From Phycisphaeraceae bacterium (lineage in GTDB: Bacteria > Planctomycetota > Phycisphaerae > Phycisphaerales > Phycisphaeraceae): a stretch of DNA of 5,190 nt. The DNA lies in the NCBI GenBank assembly GCA_029260695.1, contig JAJDCT010000293.1, forward strand, positions 1 to 5,190, given 5' to 3'. Both the position numbers and the translations under genes were made by a program. Position 1 is the first letter of the stretch; every line of letters begins with the position of its first letter. Of the stretch, positions 1-3,969 are shown piece by piece. The notes under the pieces are model-generated. The model saw only the letters and a list, made by a program, of their open reading frames with translations. It did not search any database and was not told the origin of the DNA.

Positions 1-38
1 TAAGGGTGAGGTCGCAGGTTCAAGTCCTGCCGGGCCCA
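1..38 (+). tRNA. tRNA-Thr, 3' part (5' half outside window)
   Basis: Only the 3' half is present. Bases 1-3 (TAA) fit the last three anticodon-loop positions. GGGTG (4-8) is the 3' side of the anticodon stem, and AGGTC (9-13) is a 5-nt variable loop. GCAGG (14-18) and CCTGC (26-30) form the T stem around the loop TTCAAGT. CGGGCCC (31-37) is the 3' acceptor strand and A38 the discriminator base. CCA is not encoded, because TTG follows. The anticodon must end in U, so the tRNA reads codons starting with A. The block TAAGGGTGAGGTC matches the usual bacterial tRNA-Thr (GGU) context, so Thr is favoured, but the other anticodon bases are not visible and Lys or another ANN-decoding tRNA is not excluded. 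Confidence 0.85.
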
Positions 39-43
39 TTGAA

Positions 44-72
44 AAGCCCCCGTAACTGGGGGCTTGTTCTTT
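44..72 (+). terminator. Intrinsic terminator after the tRNA
   Basis: AAGCCCCC (44-51) pairs perfectly with GGGGGCTT (58-65) around a 6-nt loop. A T-rich but interrupted tail (GTTCTTT) follows. It starts 6 nt after the tRNA discriminator base, as expected for a terminator of a tRNA transcript. The stem is strong and the U-tract only moderate. Confidence 0.8.
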
Positions 73-83
73 GCGCAGATCAG

Positions 84-112
84 TTACGTTGCGAGGATTT
101 CGGAGGTATACT
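84..112 (+). promoter_or_regulatory. Candidate promoter of the lipoprotein gene
   Basis: TATACT at 107-112 matches the sigma70 -10 consensus at 5 of 6 positions. The hexamer 17 bp upstream (TTACGT, 84-89) is a poor -35, and the better TTGCGA (89-94) is only 12 bp away. Transcription would start near A118, just before a stem-loop. Because a terminator closes the tRNA unit upstream, the lipoprotein gene needs its own promoter and this is the best candidate. Confidence 0.4.
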
Positions 113-119
113 TGTGGAT

Positions 120-183
120 CTCACCCGCCGACGGACATATGCGGCGTGTGTGAGAGCCATCGGTTAAGTCAGCCGTTCGGCTG
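120..183 (+). promoter_or_regulatory. Structured 5' leader with two stem-loops
   Basis: Hairpin 1: CTCAC (120-124) pairs with GTGAG (150-154) and CGCCG (126-130) with CGGCG (142-146), separated by a small asymmetric internal loop. Hairpin 2: CAGCC (170-174) pairs with GGCTG (179-183) around a GTTC tetraloop. Both lie between the putative start site and the ribosome-binding site of the lipoprotein gene. They could stabilise the message or regulate it. I do not recognise a known riboswitch, and the structure could be incidental. Confidence 0.35.
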
Positions 184-207
184 GAAGTAAGAAAGGGGAA
201 GCTGAAA

Positions 208-699
208 ATGAAAGCGTTACTACAGGCGGTCCTGCTGCTTGCATTGTTGATCCATCTCGTGGGGTGCGACGTGTTTCCCATGTATACGATGGTTAACAAC
301 ACGGGGAAACCGCTTGTGCTGGTCCCATCAGAACATGGCCAGCATTTTATTGATAGTCATCCAGAATTCAGTGAAATGTTCACGGAAGAATCAACGCATC
401 AACTCATTGAAATTGGATCGAGTCTCACCATCGTGACGCCACCGCCACCTCCGGCAGACTTTACCCAAAGTGGTATGTTTTATCGATATCGAGGATTGGG
501 CTATGAGGTTCCCCGCGAATTTGAGGGCTGTAATAGCAGTCGTCTTAATCCATTTAAGCGGTATTTCTACGTCCTGCAGATTGAGCCCGACGGGAAGATC
601 TACGCCTTGTACCCCAACGAGGACTATCCCGTCAGCACGCTCCCGCCGCAGCCCGAGGGGTACCCGCTGGTGCCCACGAAGGTGGCTGTGAGCCCGTGA
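208..699 (+). CDS. Small predicted lipoprotein of unknown function
   Basis: The product is a 163-residue secreted lipoprotein; its function is not recognised. The start ATG follows a purine-rich ribosome-binding site (AAGAAAGGGGAA, 189-200). Residues 1-19 form a signal peptide: K2, then a Leu/Ala-rich hydrophobic core, then the lipobox L17-V18-G19-C20. Cys20 would be lipidated and become the mature N-terminus. Asp21 at +2 would favour inner-membrane retention under the E. coli Lol rule, though that rule may not apply here. The mature part is only about 143 residues, with a Pro5 run at about 78-82, one further Cys (C108), an aromatic stretch near 119-123, and a Pro-rich C-terminus. No enzyme motif is visible. 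The gene is monocistronic as far as can be seen, follows a tRNA, and is convergent with the aldolase gene. Small lipoproteins of this style are common in planctomycetes (general knowledge). Confidence 0.85.
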   Translation: MKALLQAVLLLALLIHLVGCDVFPMYTMVNNTGKPLVLVPSEHGQHFIDSHPEFSEMFTEESTHQLIEIGSSLTIVTPPPPPADFTQSGMFYRYRGLGYEVPREFEGCNSSRLNPFKRYFYVLQIEPDGKIYALYPNEDYPVSTLPPQPEGYPLVPTKVAVSP

Positions 700-829
700 G
701 GTATTTTCAGGTGCGCAGGGAATTCCGCGGATATACATCCGCGGCTATGACCAAGCGTGGCGCTACCGATGGATTGAGGATGCTCAAGAGATCGGTTGGG
801 GCGGCGTTAAGGTTGACGCGCCTGTTTAG
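698..829 (+). pseudogene. Possible coding remnant or frameshifted extension downstream of the lipoprotein gene
   Basis: In the +1 frame relative to the lipoprotein gene, the sequence is open from 692 to a TAG at 827-829. From 698 it gives 43 residues that look protein-like: a Gly-Tyr-Asp-Gln-Ala-Trp core, three Trp, and an ending Gly-Gly-Val-Lys-Val-Asp-Ala-Pro-Val. There is no ATG, GTG or TTG start in this frame, so it cannot stand alone as an ordinary gene. It could be a C-terminal extension lost by one frameshift near the lipoprotein stop, a decayed small gene, or chance. The perfect hairpin at 725-744 lies inside it, which argues for a non-coding role. A 46-codon open frame in GC-rich DNA is weak evidence. 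Confidence 0.2.
725..744. terminator. Perfect hairpin between convergent genes, possible bidirectional terminator
   Basis: CCGCGGAT (725-732) and ATCCGCGG (737-744) form a perfect 8-bp stem with an ATAC loop. It lies 25 bp after the lipoprotein stop and about 80 bp after the aldolase stop on the opposite strand. Neither side has a T-tract, so intrinsic termination is uncertain. It could instead protect mRNA 3' ends. Confidence 0.4.
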
Positions 830-1809
830 ATATCACTCACAAACTGGTCATAAAACGCGGAGTAATCTTCGGGGGTCTCGCCGGCGAGCCATTGCATGGC
901 GGCTCTTGGGTGGCGGTTGTATTTACCGGTGAGGTTGTAGGCCACGTTGGGGCCCCAGTCGACGTTCTTCTTAAGCGGCAGGACGTGTTGCTGGAGCATG
1001 TCGATGATGGGTTTGAGCTTGAACTTGGGGTTTTTGAGGAAGCCGATCAGTAGCTCAGTGGGGCAGTTGCCTGCGCCTCTGCCGAAGCCGTCGAGTGTGG
1101 AGTCTGCGCGGTTGCAGCCGAGGATGATGGCCTCGATGGTATTGGCGAAAGCGAGTTGCATGTTGTTGTGTGCGTGGATGCCGATCTCTTTGCCCGTGCC
1201 TTCCAAGGCCTTTTCGTATTTGCGGTAGAGGTAGTCGACCTGCTCGCGGTACAGCGAGCCGAAGCTGTCGACGATGACGACGACCTGTGCGGGGCTGGTG
1301 ACGAGTTCTTCGAGTGCCTGGTCGATCTCGGGCTCCTGTACGCCGGAGATGGCCATGATGTTGCAGGCTGTTTCATAGCCCATCTCGTGGCAGTGTTGGA
1401 GCATGTCGATGGCTTCGGGGATCTGGTGGACGTAGCAGGCGACTCGGATCATGCTCAGGACGCTCTGGTCGGCGGGGATGATCTGAGTCTTCCAATCGCT
1501 CTTGCCGGCGTCCGCCATGGCGGTGAGTTTCAGGCCGGAGACTTCGGCGTCGTGGTCGCCGACAACGCGGCGCATGTCTTGCTCGTCGCAGAATTTCCAG
1601 GCCCCGAATTGATCGCGCGAGAATTGCTTGTCCGAGTTTTTGTACCCGATCTCCATGTAATCGATCCCGGCGTCTAGGCATGTCTGGTAGACGGCCTTGA
1701 CGAAGGAATCCTCGAACTTGTGATCGTTCATGAGCCCGCCGTCGCGGACGGTGCAGTCCAGGACTTTGAGCTCGGGTCGGTAGGTGATCCAGGGGGCCTT
1801 GTCAGACAT
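826..1809 (-). CDS. DRE-TIM metallolyase (HMG-CoA lyase/4-hydroxy-2-oxovalerate aldolase-like)
   Basis: The product is a 327-residue cytoplasmic TIM-barrel enzyme of the HMGL-like (pyruvate carboxyltransferase) superfamily. These enzymes make or break C-C bonds in 2-oxo or acyl-CoA substrates with a divalent metal. Visible signatures: L17-D-C-T-V-R-D-G-G25 at the first strand, where R22 and D23 are the catalytic Arg and a metal ligand; E53-I-G-Y in strand 2; D181-S-F-G; the metal-binding H212-A-H214-N-N; and G243-R-G-A-G-N248. All key family residues are present, so it should be active. The substrate cannot be read; MhpE/DmpG-type aldolases are the nearest by style. No acylating aldehyde dehydrogenase partner is in the window, so a classical catechol meta-cleavage role is unsupported. 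Start choice: an in-frame GTG exists at 1821, but its GTGGAG supplies a Shine-Dalgarno motif 6 nt before the ATG at 1809, so the ATG is preferred. Confidence 0.85.
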   Translation of the reverse strand: MSDKAPWITYRPELKVLDCTVRDGGLMNDHKFEDSFVKAVYQTCLDAGIDYMEIGYKNSDKQFSRDQFGAWKFCDEQDMRRVVGDHDAEVSGLKLTAMADAGKSDWKTQIIPADQSVLSMIRVACYVHQIPEAIDMLQHCHEMGYETACNIMAISGVQEPEIDQALEELVTSPAQVVVIVDSFGSLYREQVDYLYRKYEKALEGTGKEIGIHAHNNMQLAFANTIEAIILGCNRADSTLDGFGRGAGNCPTELLIGFLKNPKFKLKPIIDMLQQHVLPLKKNVDWGPNVAYNLTGKYNRHPRAAMQWLAGETPEDYSAFYDQFVSDI

Positions 1810-1887
1810 GGGGAACTCCACGGTGCTTGAAAAATAGAGCCCAACAGTGTGACGAAAAAGTGGCGCTGAGGCAAGCGGACGGCGTTT

Positions 1888-1923
1888 GGGTGTGGGAGGA
1901 GGTGTGGGTTCATCGGGGGGGGG
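1888..1923 (+). other. G-rich tract with G-quadruplex potential
   Basis: Four runs of at least three G occur: 1888-1890, 1894-1896, 1906-1908 and an uninterrupted nine-G run at 1915-1923. They are separated by 3, 9 and 6 nt. The middle loop exceeds the usual 7-nt limit, so folding is possible but not assured. The tract lies about 80-115 bp upstream of the aldolase start codon, on the template strand of that gene. Confidence 0.4.
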
Positions 1924-2012
1924 CAGGCAAGATTCGGCCTTGCTTCAGGGCTGTTGCCAGCCTGCCTCGCTGCATCTGAGGCCTCAATCATGATCCACCG
2001 AGCCTGCCGCAC

Positions 2013-2045
2013 ATAAGATAATATTTAGCCTAAATATTATCTTAT
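2013..2045. repeat. Perfect AT-rich palindrome (15-bp arms, GCC centre)
   Basis: ATAAGATAATATTTA (2013-2027) is followed by GCC and then its exact reverse complement (2031-2045). There are no mismatches in 15 bp, and apart from one G-C pair in each arm the arms are pure A/T in otherwise GC-rich DNA. The core TTTAGCCTAAA loosely resembles operators of DtxR/MntR-type metal regulators, which are two-fold symmetric around similar centres. That likeness is only suggestive. It lies about 200 bp upstream of the aldolase start. Alternatives are a cruciform-forming protein site or a mobile-element remnant. Confidence 0.75.
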
Positions 2046-2058
2046 AGGTAGGGCTGTG

Positions 2059-2320
2059 GATGTCGGGTCTGTGAAGATCGAAAGGGGTATTGGATGTGAT
2101 GTGGTGATGTGGCGATGCGGGGACGTAGCGAGGTGGTGGGGTGGAATATGGTGTGGTCGATGTGATACGGATCACGATTAAAACTTGTGCCCATCATCAT
2201 GGCCAATCCCCCGGCAAAGCCGGGGCTGAGGGAAAATCGCCACCATGAATTAAGCAGAATCCGTATGAAGTGTTGCGAAGCGATGTGGTGTGACGTGATG
2301 CGGATCGATTCGATGTGATG
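2059..2320 (+). repeat. GATG-rich degenerate simple repeat, interrupted
   Basis: The word GATG occurs ten times: at 2059, 2093, 2098, 2106, 2114, 2159, 2282, 2297, 2312 and 2317, mostly as GATGTG or GATGTGATG. The spacing is irregular, so this is not a tandem array with a fixed unit and not CRISPR. The tract is split by the 102-bp element at 2165-2266, which looks inserted into it. Confidence 0.45.
2165..2266. repeat. 102-bp element with inverted ends and central GC hairpin (REP/MITE-like candidate)
   Basis: ATACGGAT (2165-2172) is matched by ATCCGTAT (2259-2266). Reading inwards, a further G-C pair and TTAA/TTAA (2178-2181 and 2250-2253) pair at the same offset, so 13 of the outer 17 positions are complementary. 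Near the centre is a perfect 7-bp stem CCCCGGC-AAA-GCCGGGG (2209-2225). The flanks GATGTG (2159-2164) and GAAGTG (2267-2272) match at 5 of 6 positions and could be a worn target duplication. It has no coding capacity. This shape fits a small non-autonomous or REP-like element; a structured RNA is an alternative. Confidence 0.4.
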
Positions 2321-2338
2321 AAATGTGGGGCGTGGCGC

Positions 2339-2366
2339 AAAAAACGCCGCCCGGTGGGGGGCGGCG
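2339..2366 (-). terminator. Strong intrinsic terminator of the TPR/alpha-CTD gene
   Basis: On the minus strand CGCCGCCC and GGGCGGCG form a perfect 8-bp GC stem around a 6-nt loop, directly followed by six T. It starts 35 nt after the stop codon at 2401 and should end this transcript before the gene-free region. Confidence 0.92.
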
Positions 2367-2400
2367 CTTGAGGGGTGGCTTGTTAGGTTTGGTAAGCGGC

Positions 2401-3339
2401 CTACTCGGTATCGAGCTGGCGCAGGTTCAGTCCCATGTCGATCAGGCACTGCTTGATCTCGGTGAGGCTGGTCATGCCGAAGTTCTTGACGCCCATGAGC
2501 TCGGCCTCGGTCTTTAGGACCAGGTCGCCGATGACGGTGATGTTCAGTAGGGCCAGGGCCTTGCGTGCCCGGACGGACAAGGCCATCTCGTTGACACTCT
2601 TGCCGAGGATTTCCGAGTCGCCGCCGGCGTCGGTCAACTGGTCGTAGACCTGCTGCTTGACAGCTTCTTTCTGCTGCTCGGCTGTCTGGCCAAGCTTGAG
2701 GGTCTTCTGAGCGAGCATGGCCTTGATCTCGTCGAGGCTGGCGTCGCCGAAGTTTTTGAAGCTGCGTAGCTCGGCTTCGGTTACCCGGAGGAGGTCGCCG
2801 AGTGTGCGGATGTTCATCTTCCGAAGTGCGTTGCGAGTGCGGACGCTCAACTCAAAGTCGGTCACCGGGGTGTCGAGCATCGCGGCGTGCTTCTCGAGCT
2901 GCTTCTCCTGCTCGTCGTCGATGAGCATGGCCTTGCTGGCCATGACGTCTTTGATGAACAGGCGTGCCCGAGGGTGGTTTGGGTCGGTCGAGAGGACCTG
3001 GCGGAGGCAGCGCTCGGCCTGAGCGTACAGCCCGCGGTCTTCGTACATGACGGCGAGGTTGATCAGTGCGTTCAGCGACGGGCGTTCGGCGCGGCCTGCC
3101 TCTTCGTAGAGGTGCAGGGCCTCGTCCTCTTCGCCCAGGAGGTCCAGGTTGTACGCCAGGCGGAAGCAGACCCGTGGGTCGTCCGGGTCGGCGGTGTAGG
3201 CCGCTTCGTAGGCCTCGATCGCCGCGAGCTTGTCGCCGCCTTGTTCGGCCTCGAAACCCTTGTTAAAGAATTTCTGGCTTGTGCTGGTGTCGCGGACTTC
3301 TTCTGCTTCCATGATCGCCGTGCCTTGGGCATTGCTCAT
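2401..3339 (-). CDS. TPR protein with two RNA polymerase alpha C-terminal domains
   Basis: The product has 312 residues. Residues about 22-121 form three TPR-like helical repeats, a protein-protein interaction scaffold. A charged linker (about 138-158) follows. Two copies of the RNA polymerase alpha-CTD helix-hairpin-helix fold lie at about 161-215 and 251-305, joined by a Gln/Glu-rich linker. There is no alpha N-terminal domain, so it is not the polymerase subunit. Compared with E. coli alpha, copy 1 keeps the DNA-contact residues R265 (R167), N268 (N170), N294 (N196), G296 (G198) and S299 (S201). Copy 2 keeps R257, N286, G288 and S291 but has K260 at N268. Both lack K298 (A200, T290). DNA or sigma/activator contact is thus plausible. 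Proteins of this type are, to my memory, annotated in planctomycetes. A GTG start at 3402 would lie almost on the predicted transcription start, so ATG 3339 (AAGGG 10 nt upstream) is chosen. Confidence 0.88.
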   Translation of the reverse strand: MSNAQGTAIMEAEEVRDTSTSQKFFNKGFEAEQGGDKLAAIEAYEAAYTADPDDPRVCFRLAYNLDLLGEEDEALHLYEEAGRAERPSLNALINLAVMYEDRGLYAQAERCLRQVLSTDPNHPRARLFIKDVMASKAMLIDDEQEKQLEKHAAMLDTPVTDFELSVRTRNALRKMNIRTLGDLLRVTEAELRSFKNFGDASLDEIKAMLAQKTLKLGQTAEQQKEAVKQQVYDQLTDAGGDSEILGKSVNEMALSVRARKALALLNITVIGDLVLKTEAELMGVKNFGMTSLTEIKQCLIDMGLNLRQLDTE

Positions 3340-3405
3340 CGAGGTGGCACCCTTAATTGTGTAAACCGAGTGGTGAGTATGAGGTACATCCTGCCGGAAC
3401 ACCGT

Positions 3406-3434
3406 AGAATACCCGCCTGGGCTTGGTGGGACAA
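3406..3434 (-). promoter_or_regulatory. Sigma70-type promoter of the TPR/alpha-CTD gene
   Basis: On the minus strand, TTGTCC (3429-3434) as -35 and TATTCT (3406-3411) as -10 are separated by exactly 17 bp. Each matches its consensus at 4 of 6 positions. Transcription would start near 3399-3400, giving a leader of about 60 nt before ATG 3339. A 12-bp palindrome, GCCGGGCCCGGC (3435-3446), abuts the -35. Confidence 0.55.
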
Positions 3435-3446
3435 GCCGGGCCCGGC
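3435..3446. promoter_or_regulatory. GC palindrome abutting the -35 element, possible operator
   Basis: GCCGGGCCCGGC is a perfect 12-bp palindrome directly upstream of the predicted -35. A 9-bp direct repeat, CGCCTGGGC, sits at 3414-3422 (inside the promoter spacer) and 3454-3462, exactly 40 bp apart and flanking the palindrome. This could be a regulator site in the divergent intergenic region, but such GC words also arise by chance. Confidence 0.25.
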
Positions 3447-3537
3447 GGTGTAACGCCTGGGCGGTGAGATAGCCCTTCCCGGCGTCGGCTGGGGCATGAA
3501 GCGTGAGATCGGCTTAAATCAGATAAGAGAGGCTTCT

Positions 3538-3960
3538 ATGGCTGGCAATAACAAGACTCTGGGTGGTGGGGGGTTCCACCATGTGGCGATCCGGTCCCGA
3601 GGTTTTGACAAGACCGTCGATTTCTACACCCGGGGCCTGGGTTTTACCCCCAAGATCAACTGGCAGGAGGCCCCCAGGCGGGCTGTGATGCTGGACGCTG
3701 GGGACGGCAATTACCTGGAAGTGTTCGAGGATCTGGACTCGCCTCCTGGCAGCGGAGATGGGCCGATCCTGCACTTTGCCCTGCGTTGCGACGACACCGA
3801 TGCGGCGATAAAGCGGGCCAGGGATGCCGGGTGCGAGGTCACGATGGAGCCCACGTCGATCGATGTCCAGGCGAAGGAGCTACGGGTGCCGATCCGTATC
3901 GCCTTTTGCAAAGGGCCGGACGGCGAGTTGATCGAGTTCTTCCAGAACGAGCTGACGTAG
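3538..3960 (+). CDS. VOC-family (glyoxalase/bleomycin resistance/dioxygenase fold) protein
   Basis: A 140-residue cytoplasmic protein with the two-module beta-alpha-beta-beta-beta layout of the vicinal oxygen chelate superfamily. The four classical metal-ligand positions are all filled: H15 (F-H-H-V-A-I), E61 (Y-L-E-V-F), H79 (L-H-F-A-L-R) and E133 (L-I-E-F-F). The GLGF at 33-36 and G-P-D-G-E-L near the C-terminus are also typical. A metal-dependent lyase or isomerase activity such as glyoxalase I is therefore possible, but the substrate cannot be read, since the family includes epimerases, dioxygenases and resistance proteins. Start: ATG 3538 has GAGG (3529-3532) 5 nt upstream. The in-frame ATG at 3496 would add 14 residues that fit no family strand and has a poorer ribosome site. 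It is divergent from the alpha-CTD gene and convergent with the glycosidase gene, 9 bp from its stop. Confidence 0.88.
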   Translation: MAGNNKTLGGGGFHHVAIRSRGFDKTVDFYTRGLGFTPKINWQEAPRRAVMLDAGDGNYLEVFEDLDSPPGSGDGPILHFALRCDDTDAAIKRARDAGCEVTMEPTSIDVQAKELRVPIRIAFCKGPDGELIEFFQNELT

Positions 3961-3969
3961 TGCAGCTGA

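Larger units (their letters stand above)
1822..2338. other. Long gene-free region with unusual DNA structure
   Basis: No credible gene lies here. The open frames on either strand are short, His/Pro/Arg-rich and cross repeats. The region holds, in order, a G-rich tract (1888-1923), a GC hairpin (GGCAGGC 1922-1928 with GCCTGCC 1960-1966), the palindrome TGAGGCCTCA (1977-1986), a perfect AT-rich palindrome (2013-2045), GATG-rich low-complexity DNA (2059-2164 and 2282-2320), and a 102-bp element with inverted ends (2165-2266). The aldolase promoter must lie in this stretch, because the gene upstream ends in a strong terminator, but I cannot place it with confidence. Confidence 0.7.

Noticed and set aside
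1156..1677. 173-codon plus-strand open frame
   Set aside because: It is antisense to the aldolase gene, whose product has clear family motifs; the Val/Asp-rich translation is typical of a mirrored high-GC coding frame.
2209..2225. GC hairpin CCCCGGC-AAA-GCCGGGG as an intrinsic terminator
   Set aside because: No T-tract follows on either strand, and a proper terminator for the neighbouring gene already lies at 2339-2366; it is better seen as part of the 102-bp element.
2059..2320. GATGTG words as a CRISPR or iteron array
   Set aside because: The units are too short and irregularly spaced, with no constant spacer length and no cas or rep gene nearby.
2421..2435. GCAGGTTCAGTCCCA, similar to the tRNA T-arm at 14-28, considered as an attachment-site repeat
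   Set aside because: The likeness is short and gapped, and it falls inside the conserved end of the alpha-CTD gene, so no integration boundary is supported.
2042..2449. 135-codon minus-strand open frame in the gene-free region
   Set aside because: It overlaps the end of the alpha-CTD gene, runs through the strong terminator and the low-complexity tract, and its His/Pro/Ser/Arg-rich product reflects the repeats rather than a fold.
2887..3453. 188-codon plus-strand open frame
   Set aside because: It is antisense to the TPR/alpha-CTD gene and extends over its promoter; no recognisable domain.
3514..3519. TTAAAT as the -10 of the VOC gene promoter
   Set aside because: No acceptable -35 lies 16-18 bp upstream, and the resulting leader would start almost at the ribosome site.
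3496..3537. Upstream ATG start of the VOC gene
   Set aside because: The ATG at 3538 has a better ribosome-binding site, and the extra 14 residues do not match the family's first strand.
3961..3969. Terminator between the convergent VOC and glycosidase genes
   Set aside because: The 9-bp gap and adjacent gene ends show no GC stem with a T-tract; termination there must be by other means or within the opposite gene.
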